Assembly (NCBI GenBank): GCA_036897625.1
Contig: JAYMTA010000411.1
Coordinates: 1 to 29,589, forward strand
Length of the DNA: 29,589 nucleotides
Source: Pelargonium cotyledonis
Lineage: Eukaryota; Streptophyta; Magnoliopsida; Geraniales; Geraniaceae
Reading direction: 5' to 3'
Shown: positions 22,195 through 29,589 of the stretch, piece by piece
How positions within the stretch are numbered: the stretch's first letter is position 1
Layout of the letters: every line of letters begins with the position of its first letter
Program-made: the position numbers and the translations under genes
The notes under the pieces: generated by a model
Told to the model about the DNA's origin: nothing
What the model saw: the letters and a program-made list of their open reading frames with translations, nothing else
Databases searched by the model: none

Positions 22195-22265
22195 GTCGCT
22201 CGGGGTTGCTCATATGTGTTACTTTGGGACCCTTCTAATGACCTCCACTACATGTGACGCTTGCC
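22195..22265. repeat. Dispersed repeat family 2, copy 1
   Basis: TTGCTCATATGTGTTACTTTG, GGACCCTTCTAATGACC and CCACTACATGTGACGC in succession. The same string recurs at about 22,440, 25,220 and 28,728. I cannot assign it to a transposon class; it may be part of an LTR or of a larger low-copy element. Confidence 0.6.
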
Positions 22266-22439
22266 TTGGCCACTGTTTCTCATGTTGAAGTGGGTGATAA
22301 TGTTTTGCACATTAGAAAAATATAAAATAAAGTAATGGTGCAAATAAAATTTTACTAACAAGGTTGACATTTTAGAAGTTAAAACCCAAAACATTCACAT
22401 AGACCATCATGCGTGTCATGATCAATATCTTCCCCCAAT

Positions 22440-22495
22440 GTTGCTCATGCGTGCTACTTCGGGACCCTTCTAATGACCACCACTACACGTGACTC
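22440..22495. repeat. Dispersed repeat family 2, copy 2
   Basis: TTGCTCATGCGTGCTACTTCG, GGACCCTTCTAATGACC and ACCACTACACGTGAC. It is preceded by CATCATGCGTGTCATGA, which also occurs beside the 25,220 copy (CATCACGCGTGTCATGA at about 25,332). Confidence 0.6.
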
Positions 22496-23516
22496 GTTTT
22501 GGCTGCCGTCCAAATGACCGCCGATGTTCAAACAAGAAACTTAATTTTAGGAGACGACTAAAAATTATTCTCTAAATTTAAATGTCATTTTTTTAAATAA
22601 TTTTAATAGCCCGCTTTCAAATTCTTACTCTACTTCTGGTCAAAATAAGTTTGTATATTTATTTTATAATAACTTTAGAAGCGCTTTCAGGTGTTGGGCG
22701 TGTGACTTTGGTAGCCTTCCCAAGAGCGAGCCTATAGCTTCCCGCTTGCTTGCATCCCGGAAGAGGACCCTACTGATTTTCATAGGCGAGGTTTCTTAGT
22801 AGAGGACTGGTCTCCTTTACATATTTCCTGCTCATGCATTATGTGTCACTTTAACATTGGTTGGACCTGAAGTTGATTATAAATGTTCAGGTTGCATCAA
22901 TCTTTATGGGTAAATTTTATCGTTTTTCCTAATTGGTCGTAAAAATGAGAGAATCATACATTTTGAAAGGAGACCATAGCCACAACAGCATTTCTTGCTC
23001 ACACAACGACATGTATCTAATCAAGGAAACCAATTCAAAAGGCTAATAGTAAGCAATTCAAACACATACATGGCAGCTCTACATAATAACATAATTACAC
23101 TTCTGGTCTGTGCTCCAAATTCAAACTTAAAATTACTTGTACTACAAGGCAAAAGATAGTTTTTCAATGGATAAGAACCATTTCATCTCAACTCGAAAAC
23201 CTTAATCTACGGTCAGTTCTACTTCTATAATCACCGTATCCTTCACTACTAACCCTCTCGATACATCATGGAGTTCCTTCAGTGGAATAAAGTGAGTATA
23301 TCCCCAATCATTCGCTTTGGAATTGAATGAATGGCCTGCAAGAAAGTTTGTTTATATTTAATCTGTTAAACATTACGAGTTTTAAATAAGGAAAAAAAAT
23401 CTGATGCAAACGTATTATTCAACAATGTCTTGCCAAATTTGTGAGCCCACCCAGATCCATTTTCTTTGTGGCTCGGCTGAAACTCCATATGCTCTCATGA
23501 GATTTATATCATATCT

Positions 23517-23654
23517 GTACGCAGTGGTAGAAGCAGGATTAAACTGAAAATAAGGCCCAACTTCATAAGAGAATAGTTGTAAAAATTAGAGGAGAGTAGG
23601 ACTTGAACCCTAACGTAGGCCTTAAGATCCAAACCTCCTTACCACTAGACTAGA
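23517..23654 (-). mobile_element. tRNA-derived SINE-like segment in the MATH B intron
   Basis: On the minus strand TAGTCTAGTGG (23,642-23,652) fits a pol III A box, and GGTTCAAGTCC (23,599-23,609) matches the B-box consensus exactly, about 32 bp later, as in tRNA-headed SINEs. The segment is flanked by ATCATATCT at 23,508-23,516 and 23,655-23,663, a plausible 9-bp target-site duplication. There is no tRNA cloverleaf. Alternatively it is internal to a TIR element, because its left end, CAGTGGTAGAAGCAGGATT, and the GGCTCCGCCAATG near 23,731 resemble the termini of the 14,931 element. Confidence 0.45.
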
Positions 23655-23697
23655 ATCATATCTATTAACAATGCTCAAACAAACTATATATATAGCT

Positions 23698-23745
23698 GGG
23701 GTACGCCATGGCCTGTGATGGCGTACCCCTGGCTCCGCCAATGTC
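23698..23745. repeat. Inverted repeat with GGCTCCGCCA terminus
   Basis: GGGTACGCCATGGCC and GGCGTACCCCTGGC form an imperfect hairpin: GGGTACGCCA at about 23,699 pairs with TGGCGTACCC at about 23,718. It is followed by TCCGCCAATG. It is related to the end of the 14,931-15,648 element and probably a fragment of the same family. Confidence 0.5.
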
Positions 23746-24874
23746 CGTACGTTAATGGAGAAAAGAGAAAGTCACTTACTAGTTGTTTGCTGCACGTGAT
23801 TTCCACACAGTTAATCCTTGACACATATATATTTCCAACGTAGCAGTCACAACTAGCTTCGATGGAATGTCCATTATTTCGAGGTAGGTATACAGATAAT
23901 GCATCAGCACCATTATTTCCTTTTGGAAAAACCTTTAACTTCCTGGAATGAAAACAGAACACGCCACAAACAGTATAGTAGCCGGCCGGAACGTTGGGAT
24001 CATGTCATGTCAATAAATAAAGATTTAGGAGAAAATCAAATTGTGTCATAAGAACTAATTAGGGCTAATTAGGGTAATGACTAACTCAAAGAGAGGAATG
24101 GTTTGGAAGGAAGTAAAAGGAGTTTGAAGGAAATGAGGAGGTTAAATTAAAATAACCCCTAAACAAATCCTATATTGGTTGTTTAGAGTTTCAATAGCTC
24201 ATTTAGGTGTGAAATAGTGAGGACAATTGGGAAACTTTATTTCTCTCTTGTAACCAATATCTTTCGCCCAATGCTAGTTCAAGCAGAGTGCTGATGTCCT
24301 AAAAGCTTAAACCGATAGTTAAACCCTAATTAACTTTACCCTCTATTAATGCTTGATTACGATGTTCGTTTCCTAACTACTTACCAATGAATAAAGCATT
24401 TGTACAAGTCCACGCGACCCAAGCATATAACGTAGTTATTACTAAAATACTTACAACACCCTCTCTAAAAATGCGGGTCTACTTTCTCTATGAAAGTTTC
24501 TCAAAGAGAGTGTCCACTTTCCTCATCAATTAGCTATGAATGAACTATCAAATAGTTAGACACAATTAGTGCAATCTTAATGAACTTCCTTACTTGGTAA
24601 AGTGAACCATGCTAAGACACAAAAAAAAAGTAATTTTTAAAGGAACAATTTAACTTAAAGACTATGTTGAGGATCATATATATACAGTTTTATACTAAGT
24701 TATACCAAAGATCAATCTATGCATTTTCAAAACCCCATGATTTGGGATACTTTCTCACTTTCACCATTTAAATCTTATGAAGAATCTATGAACAAAACCC
24801 TAAATCCCTTTTCAAATCTCAAGCAACCTTATTTGATTCGGTAAAATAAAAGGTTATGATTTGTGTAAGTTCTT

Positions 24875-24910
24875 GTGGAGAAAGAAAAAAAAAAGAAAAA
24901 GAAAAAAAAC
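24875..24910. repeat. A/G-rich tract in intron 1 of MATH B
   Basis: GAAAAAAAAAAGAAAAAG-type purine run next to the exon 1 donor; copy A has only a short A run at the same place. Confidence 0.8.
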
Positions 24911-25939
24911 TTACCCATTTCAGTAGAGTCTTTTGAAATGTGCTTTACTAATGAGGAGGGGAGGGCCGTTTTTATAAAAATCAATATTCTAGTCTCCTTC
25001 AATTTTGATGGACTCTCAACGGTGGGTCTAGTTCAAAATCGGGTTTGTATCAGAGTTCTCGAGAGCGAGTCTCCTCCATCTATGCCGTTTTACCACTTTT
25101 TAACACCTGTTTTCATTTGATGGAGTCTATAATCTAATTCGACCATGCAGAAACATTTTTGTTACTTTTTGGACCTAATTTGAAACTCTAGAGCCATATG
25201 ATATTTTCCCCCGACGTTGCTTATATGTGCTACTTCGGGACCCTTTCTAACGACCACGCTACATGTGACGCTCGCTCTGGGCGTCGCTTCTCACAAGCGG
25301 ATCTCACACTCCTCATAGGTCGATAAGGCCATCACGCGTGTCATGAGCCACATCGATCTTGCCCCCTTATAGGCCATCATTCACCTCATGAGCTTTCCCA
25401 TGCGACCTTTAAACTTTGTGAATTTTCTCATAGGACCCACTCATTTCATAAGCCTCACTTCAAGCATAGTCATCAGCACCACACAATATTTCATTGATTG
25501 GGTCTTTAAACTCATTTTGAGTTACGTATACCTGGTTAGTAACATCTCAAACTCTCTTACTACGCCTCGTTGGTACGTACATGGTCATGGTACTCCCTCG
25601 GGAACCATACTAGTTAGACTTGATATTGTGGCACATTCTCAAGAAACGCTACCTCAATGTGACTTGGATAGTGGCATCATCGTTACCCCAAGACACAAAC
25701 ATTATTGGCATCTAATTCGGGGCCCAACTCCAGAATAATGTGATCCTGTTAATAGTTATTGGCATCTTATTCAGGGCCATCCCAAAAATTTTAGAGGCCC
25801 TACAACAAAAACAAAATTTGGGTTCCTAAATTTTTTAAATCGTAACAAACGAAAATAAACTTTGTTAACCGAAATTAATTGGTCGATTTGCGGTTATAAA
25901 CCATTGTTAAAACTTAAGAGTAAAATATGCATACGCTTG

Positions 25940-25960
25940 TTAATAATAATAATAATAATA
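25940..25960. repeat. (AAT)n microsatellite
   Basis: Seven uninterrupted AAT units. Confidence 0.9.
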
Positions 25961-26072
25961 AAAGTAAAAATTTGACATGAATACAATATTTGATTTACTA
26001 AAACATAATAAATATAGCAAAAACTTTGTTTTTATATACTATGCATATTTAAGAATTGAATCGTACGTCATA

Positions 26073-26371
26073 CACTACAAAAAAAATTCTCAATCTGTGA
26101 TGAAAATTTTTGTCACAGATTTGTGGTTTTCAGTCACAAAATGTAATATGTGACGGAACTGTGACAGAATACTTCTGTCATTATTTGGGTTGTCAATTGT
26201 CATAGATGGTTGACACAGAAATTTATGTCTCAAATGTGTTTGTGATGAAAATTTTTGTTACAAATGTGTATATGTGACATAAAATATGAATTATGTCACA
26301 ATTTGTGACAAAACTGAATATTTTATGTCACAGATTTTCTGTCACGTACAGTTTGTAATTTTTTTGTAGTG
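26073..26371. mobile_element. Non-autonomous CACTA element (MITE), 299 bp
   Basis: The ends are CACTACAAAAAAAATT and the inverted AATTTTTTTGTAGTG, the hallmark of the CACTA (En/Spm) superfamily. They are flanked by a perfect 3-bp target-site duplication ATA (26,070-26,072 and 26,372-26,374), as that superfamily makes. The interior is built from short sub-terminal repeats in both orientations, such as GATGAAAATTTTTGT and TTATGTCACA, typical transposase-binding arrays. There is no coding capacity. Intact termini and duplication indicate a fairly recent insertion. It lies in the stretch present in defensin block 1 but absent from block 2. Confidence 0.9.
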
Positions 26372-26572
26372 ATATGCGATTTTTTATTTTTATGAACCGT
26401 AATCGATTAAAGATTACAATTAAACCACACTAAATCAATTCGGTTAAAAATCAATCGATTTTGATTTTATTTATATACTGACCAAATATAAACATATTAA
26501 CAATTTTTAACATTTCTCGAAATCCAATTAGAGCTAACAAAAATTTAACTTTAAAATTAATTATATATCTAA

Positions 26573-26633
26573 GCCCGATGTAGAAAAGATCACATATATA
26601 AGCCCGTTGTAGAAAAAATCACATATATAAGAT
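26573..26633 (+). repeat. 31-bp tandem duplication
   Basis: AAGCCCGATGTAGAAAAGAT plus CACATATAT, followed at once by a copy with GTTGTAGAAAAAATC. Two units, few differences. Confidence 0.85.
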
Positions 26634-26639
26634 TAATAA

Positions 26640-26870
26640 GAGACATGTGATTTGAACTATAATTTTTAGTTGAAGAGAATGACTTGAGCCTTTTAGTGGA
26701 GTTTCATGCTCTTAGTCGCATAGAAGAAGAAATGACAAAATTGATATATGAAGAGTTTTAGAACAATGACTTGTTGAAAGTGAGCTGAATAAAGTTTGTA
26801 ACATAAAAAGGTTGAATTAAACAAGAAAGGCCTAGTTTTGTGAAAACCTGCATAGAAATTTATCTCTATT
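26640..26870. other. Spacer within the defensin block insertion
   Basis: No gene seen. Part of the 1.4-kb stretch that distinguishes block 1 from block 2. Confidence 0.4.
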
Positions 26871-26872
26871 TT

Positions 26873-27025
26873 ATTGCAGTTTATAACCGCAGTTAATAGC
26901 TGCTGCTAAAACTCCAAAACATTCATTATTGCAGTTTATAATCGCTGTAAATAACTGCAGCTAAAAGTCACAACTATATTGCAGTTTTTAACCGCAGTAA
27001 TAAATGCAGCTAAAAATCGAAAACG
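26873..27025 (+). repeat. Array of three 50-55-bp hairpin-forming units
   Basis: Units begin with ATTGCAGTTT at 26,873, 26,928 and 26,978. Each runs through a TATAAYCGC-GT-type segment, then CTGCAGCTAAAA or a variant. Within units, GCAGTT and AACTGC are inverted (clearest in unit 2), so each can fold. Such arrays occur in sub-terminal regions of plant DNA transposons, but no terminus is evident here. Confidence 0.7.
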
Positions 27026-27314
27026 CAATATATCTGGCAATACTATATTTTAGATGAATATAATAAAGAGTTTATTTTAGAAGAAATTCATATTTATATA
27101 CGAAAGTGATTTTTCTCATGTAGATTGTAAAGATGATTCCATAATTCGTACAACTTTTAGAGTATCTCAAAACACAAATGATGAGAAAGTTCCATACGCA
27201 AATTAATCACGATTTTATTCGTTTGCATAATATTCTCGTAATATTTTTTATCTTACGAGTACATAATTTATTTTTCCAACCACAAGAGAACTAGCTAGAT
27301 GTGAACATATGTAA

Positions 27315-27875
27315 TTAGTTAGGGTTGCAATAACAATTAATCTCGGTTGAACCGGGAGCTTTCGGTTCGCACTGACCGCCATTGTAATAACCGGAATCCG
27401 CGCACCACTGAAAGCAGTAAATGAATTTGCTACAAGGCCCTACATACACTCTCCCCTCTGTTTGTGCTCTCGCTTCTGGTGCAACTACATATTTTTCACA
27501 TTTCAAATCAATTAGTGTAAATGTTTATTAATTATAAATAGTAATATATCTATTGATTCAATCATAAGAAAGTAAAAGAAAAAATGTTCTATATATTTTA
27601 TAAATCGATCGTATCAATTCAATAATTATACGAGTAAAAGAAAAGATCAATCATGCTTGAACCTTGAAATCAGTTATATAAAATTAATTTTACTAAATTT
27701 TGTGGGTTATTTTTGCACCTTGAAATTTAATAAATTTAATTATATGAGATTAAAAAAAACTAGCCAGAAGTTTGAAATTACCTGAAATGAGAAGCAAAGC
27801 AATACACAAAAATCCCACAAGGAAGCATTTTGCAGAAATAGCCCTTTTGTATGTAGAATTAGTTTTTTTTTTAAT
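27315..27875 (-). CDS. Defensin-like six-cysteine secreted peptide, start codon uncertain
   Basis: Two exons on the minus strand. Exon 2 (27315-27484, TAA stop) encodes the mature peptide with Cys spacing C-x5-C-x3-C-x10-C-x11-C-x-C. This contains the C-x3-C plus C-x-C pair of the cysteine-stabilised alpha-beta fold and a GGQC like the defensin gamma-core. Exon 1 ends at 27,782 with donor G|GTAATT; joined in phase 1 it gives a hydrophobic run (CFLVGFLCIALLLIS, then VAPEARA), a good secretion signal and the one-intron layout usual for plant defensin-like genes. These peptides are exported and act as antimicrobials or as signals in reproduction. Oddity: between an upstream in-frame TGA and the hydrophobic run there is no ATG. 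An ATT (27,873-27,875) followed by Lys codons sits where a start would be expected. The gene may use a non-AUG start or an unseen upstream exon, or be a recent pseudogene. The end coordinate marks that ATT. Confidence 0.65.
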
Positions 27876-27925
27876 CTGCAATAGATAAGTGAATATTGTT
27901 TGATGAAAATATGCTCATGTATGTT

Positions 27926-27935
27926 CCTATTTATA
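27926..27935 (-). promoter_or_regulatory. TATA box of the defensin-like gene
   Basis: TATAAATAGG on the minus strand, about 55 bp upstream of the presumed start of exon 1. A nearly identical region (CCTATTTATATATA on the plus strand, about 28,506-28,519) occurs in the orphan promoter copy. Confidence 0.6.
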
Positions 27936-28239
27936 CACCTCTTTCGTACCAAAATTTAATATGATCTTCCAATAAATATATTTAAAAATAAGTTTTTTTT
28001 TTCTTTCAATTTCCAATCCCTTTTTTTCTCTTCATATGAATTGTTAATTCAGGTCAAATAGCGTTTAGACTAAGTTACATACGAACGGTCAAACTATATT
28101 ATTAATGGTAGACATTAAAAAAAGGAAACTAAACTACATATTAATAGTAGAATTTACCTAATGCGTGTAACTCATGAACACGCTAAGAGGCATTGAAAAC
28201 TGAGTTTGTTATTTTTATATCGATTATTTTATCTTGAAA

Positions 28240-28441
28240 ATTTAAAAGTTTTGATTACGGCTCCATTCGGTCATGCCATGAATATCGTTATTTTAGGAGT
28301 ATCTTTTGATGTAGTTTCACCTTGTATGTTTTTTCCAATTGCATTTTGTATTTTCTTTTCCCTATTATCTTTTTGGGTGTATGTTCCTTGATCCTTTCTC
28401 GGAATCTTTTTCAATATATAAGATACTTTCGCTGATAAAAA
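28240..28441 (+). mobile_element. Truncated LINE-like 3' end
   Basis: Ends TTTTTCAATATATAAG, ATACTTTCGCTGATA and poly-A (28,436-28,441), matching the terminus of the 2450-2641 segment. It lies where the orphan defensin promoter copy should meet exon 1, so its insertion, or a deletion beside it, accounts for the missing coding part. Confidence 0.45.
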
Positions 28442-28454
28442 ATATATATGAAGC

Positions 28455-28720
28455 AATAGATAAGTGAATATTGTTGTTTGATGTAAATAAGCTCATATGT
28501 ATGTTCCTATTTATATATACACCGCTTACATACCAAAATTTAATATGATCTTCTGATTAATATATATAAAGAGATATTCTTCTTTTTTCTCTCCTTTTTT
28601 TTTAAAAAAAATTTCCAATCCCTTTTTCTCTTCAAATGAATTTTTATTTCATATCAAATAACATATAGATTAAGTTCATACGAATCGTCAACTATATCAT
28701 TAATGATTATTTGAATTGTC
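28455..28720 (-). repeat. Orphan copy of the defensin-like promoter region
   Basis: Collinear with 27,877-28,110: GCAATAGATAAGTGAATATTG, GTATGTTCCTATTTATA, ACCAAAATTTAATATGATCTTC, TTTCCAATCCC and TCATTAATG occur in order in both. No signal-peptide exon or mature-peptide exon follows on the minus strand; a LINE-like end lies there instead. It marks a third, coding-less unit of the block. Confidence 0.7.
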
Positions 28721-29589
28721 ATCAATATGAGCTATTTCGAGACCCTTCTAATGATTGTCACTACATGTGAAAAATAATTCATCGATCGGTCCTCCAATCT
28801 CATTCTAAGCGAGGTACGCCTTGTTAATACCCTCTTAAACTCCCGTACTAAGCCTTGTTGGTAAGTACTACACGTGAAGGTCTTAGGCATGGTATTTCCT
28901 TAGGAACCATCCTAGACTTGATATTTCGGACACATTTTCAAGAAACACAAATGATCTTGTCAATAATTATTGTTGTTGATTGTAAAGAGGATTTCATAAT
29001 TTGTACAACTTTCAGAGTACCTCAAAACACAAATGACAAGAAAGTTCCGTACTCAAATTAATCATAATATTTATTCGTTTTCATAATATTCTCGTAACAT
29101 ATTTGATCTTATGAGTACATAATTTATTCTAGTAATTTGTTAGGGTTGCAATAACAATTAATCTCGGTTGAACCGGGAGCCTTCGGTTCGCACTGACCGC
29201 CATTATAAAAACTGGCGTCCATGCACCACTGATTGCAGTAAATGAACTTGCTACAAGGCCCTACAGAGTCTCCCCTTTGTTTGTGCTCCTGCTTCTGGTA
29301 CAACTACATATTTTTTTTTACATTTCAAATCAATTAGAAAATATTTATAAATTATAAATAGTAGTGTATTTTGGTTCTTCGACTATTCATTTCGTTTCGG
29401 ATTTGTACTTGATTTATTTTTTGGTTCAATTTAATTATTAAACTATTTATATTGTTTCCATTTGGTCTCTCAACTTTAAAACTTTGTTTCAAATTGGTTA
29501 AATCCATATTGGTAGTATTAAAGAAATATCTTAAGTATTTTTTCTTCTTTATAAATCGATTGTATCAATTCAATAATTATACGAGTAAA
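28720..29589. repeat. Duplicated defensin block, unit 2 (continues beyond the window)
   Basis: Collinear with 25,205-27,640: the GACCCTTCTAATGATTGTC repeat (28,741), GCCTTGTTGGTAAGTACTAC, GGAACCATCCTAGACTTGATA, GATTGTAAAGAGGATTTCATA (28,979), a defensin-like exon, then GTATCAATTCAATAATTATAC at the window end. Its intron contains about 175 bp (29,366-29,540, with TTTTGGTTCTTCGACTATTC and TTTGGTCTCTCAACTTTAAA) not found in unit 1, presumably an insertion. Confidence 0.75.
29124..29303 (-). pseudogene. Defensin-like exon 2, frameshifted paralogue (partial)
   Basis: Close paralogue of the exon at 27,315-27,484, with the same acceptor (ATGTAG|TTGTACC) and the same six cysteines in the second part of the exon. 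A net 2-bp loss at about 29,263-29,271 relative to the paralogue shifts the frame between the signal-peptide end and the first cysteine and leads to an early TAG, so the cysteine region cannot be reached from the exon start. The paralogue's TAA is AAA here, adding four codons before the next stop. Exon 1 would lie beyond the window edge. It is transcribable but not expected to give the peptide. Confidence 0.75.

Larger units (their letters stand above)
19265..22290. repeat. Segmental tandem duplication, unit 1 (MATH copy A)
   Basis: The left part (from TTTAAATGTCG, then GCTTTCAGGTGTTGGGC at about 19,372) recurs at 22,575 onwards. The right part (AGAAACATTTTTGTT at about 22,158 and the TGCTCATATGTG block) recurs at 25,147 onwards. 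Between them the MATH gene exons and introns are collinear with unit 2 apart from deletions and insertions. Confidence 0.8.
23202..24940 (-). pseudogene. MATH-domain gene, copy B, relic
   Basis: A decayed paralogue of copy A. It keeps the last exon (23202-23335, 134 bp, identical in length to copy A; reading HSFNSKANDWGY and ending VIIEVELTVD), the preceding exon (23780-23942) and a trace of exon 1 (24915-about 24940) with its donor site ATGG|GTAAG. The copy A start codon corresponds to ATT here, so translation initiation is lost. Exons 2-4, meaning all of MATH domain 1 and the front of domain 2, are deleted. The second-last exon is 163 bp against a 155-bp core in copy A; the surplus is two separate 4-bp insertions, one a duplicated AGGT at 23,882-23,889 (plus strand), the other an extra ATAT within 23,825-23,832. 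Between and after them the frame of KLKVFPKGN is lost. Splice sites are intact, so a non-coding transcript is possible. Confidence 0.8.
22560..25300. repeat. Segmental tandem duplication, unit 2 (MATH copy B)
   Basis: Homologous to 19,265-22,290. Matches include the GCTTTCAGGTGTTGGGC region (22,682), CTTGCTTGCATC, ATTATGTGTCA, CAGGTTGCATCA, the last two MATH exons, intron-1 sequence (GATTACGATGTT, AACTACTTACCAATGAA) and the promoter-proximal ATGAAGAATCTATGAACAAA stretch. About 1.2 kb carrying exons 2-4 is missing. Confidence 0.8.
25205..28110. repeat. Duplicated defensin block, unit 1
   Basis: In order: dispersed repeat family 2 (25,220), an ACGCCTCGTTGGTACGTAC / GGAACCATACTAG stretch (25,563-25,615), an insertion-laden stretch (25,660-27,110), a GATTGTAAAGATGATTCCATA stretch (27,123), the defensin-like gene and its promoter (to about 28,110). 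The same order minus the insertions recurs from 28,720. Confidence 0.7.

Noticed and set aside
23599..23652. Functional tRNA gene on the minus strand
   Set aside because: A and B boxes are present, but the sequence around them does not form an acceptor stem or anticodon arm; a SINE-type relic fits better.
24875..25120. Plus-strand 81-codon frame over the MATH B exon 1 region
   Set aside because: It is antisense to the traced exon 1 remnant and begins in a purine tract.
25388..25738. Plus-strand 116-codon frame
   Set aside because: It lies in repeat-derived DNA that recurs diverged at 28,790-28,950 without the frame being kept.
1..29589. CRISPR array, phage genes, bacterial operons or a novel defence system
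   Set aside because: No regularly spaced identical repeats with unique spacers, no long bacterial-type ORFs and no ribosome-binding-site pattern; the genes are intron-split plant genes.

Overview
This is nuclear DNA from a flowering plant, almost certainly a eudicot. It is AT-rich, its genes are short-exon genes with GT-AG introns, and microsatellites, MITEs and other transposon remnants are scattered throughout. The recognisable families (HOOKLESS1-like acetyltransferase, small LEA protein, tandem MATH/TRAF-like genes, defensin-like peptides) are plant families. I cannot name the species. No operon, phage, CRISPR array or defence island is present, and I found no convincing undescribed system.

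Layout. Bases 1-11,000 are intergenic: no exon I can support, only microsatellites, a GC-rich inverted-repeat island (1446-1557), a LINE-like 3' end (about 2450-2641), two copies of a short MITE (2799-2952, 6168-6324) and a GC-rich island (about 9260-9640). At 11,178-12,160 (+) lies a three-exon HLS1-like N-acetyltransferase gene that keeps the N-terminal GNAT half and ends in an unrelated proline-rich tail. From 12,161 to 17,450 come a GC-richer stretch with overlapping ORFs, old direct repeats, a terminal-inverted-repeat element (about 14,931-15,648), a fourth MITE locus and another LINE-like end. At 17,891-19,014 (-) is a three-exon gene for a 116-residue LEA-like protein; one of its introns carries a MITE.

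From about 19,265 to 25,300 there is a tandem segmental duplication holding two minus-strand MATH-domain genes. Copy A (19,723-21,824) keeps all six exons, but its first MATH domain is broken by a 4-bp insertion and by a deletion. Copy B (23,202-24,940) has lost its start codon and about three exons, and it carries two more 4-bp insertions. From about 25,200 to the window end is a second duplicated block built around defensin-like (six-cysteine) genes on the minus strand. One has an intact coding frame but no ATG where its signal peptide should begin (27,315-27,875). One is reduced to its promoter region (about 28,455-28,720). One is frameshifted (29,124-29,303) and runs out of the window.

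The genes do not form a pathway. The right-hand 10 kb looks like a birth-and-death region of fast-evolving gene families. The dispersed repeats inside it (a block with a recurring 'GGGACCCTTCTAATGACC'-type core, a CACTA MITE, a tRNA-like SINE segment) are plausible substrates for the unequal exchanges that made the duplications.
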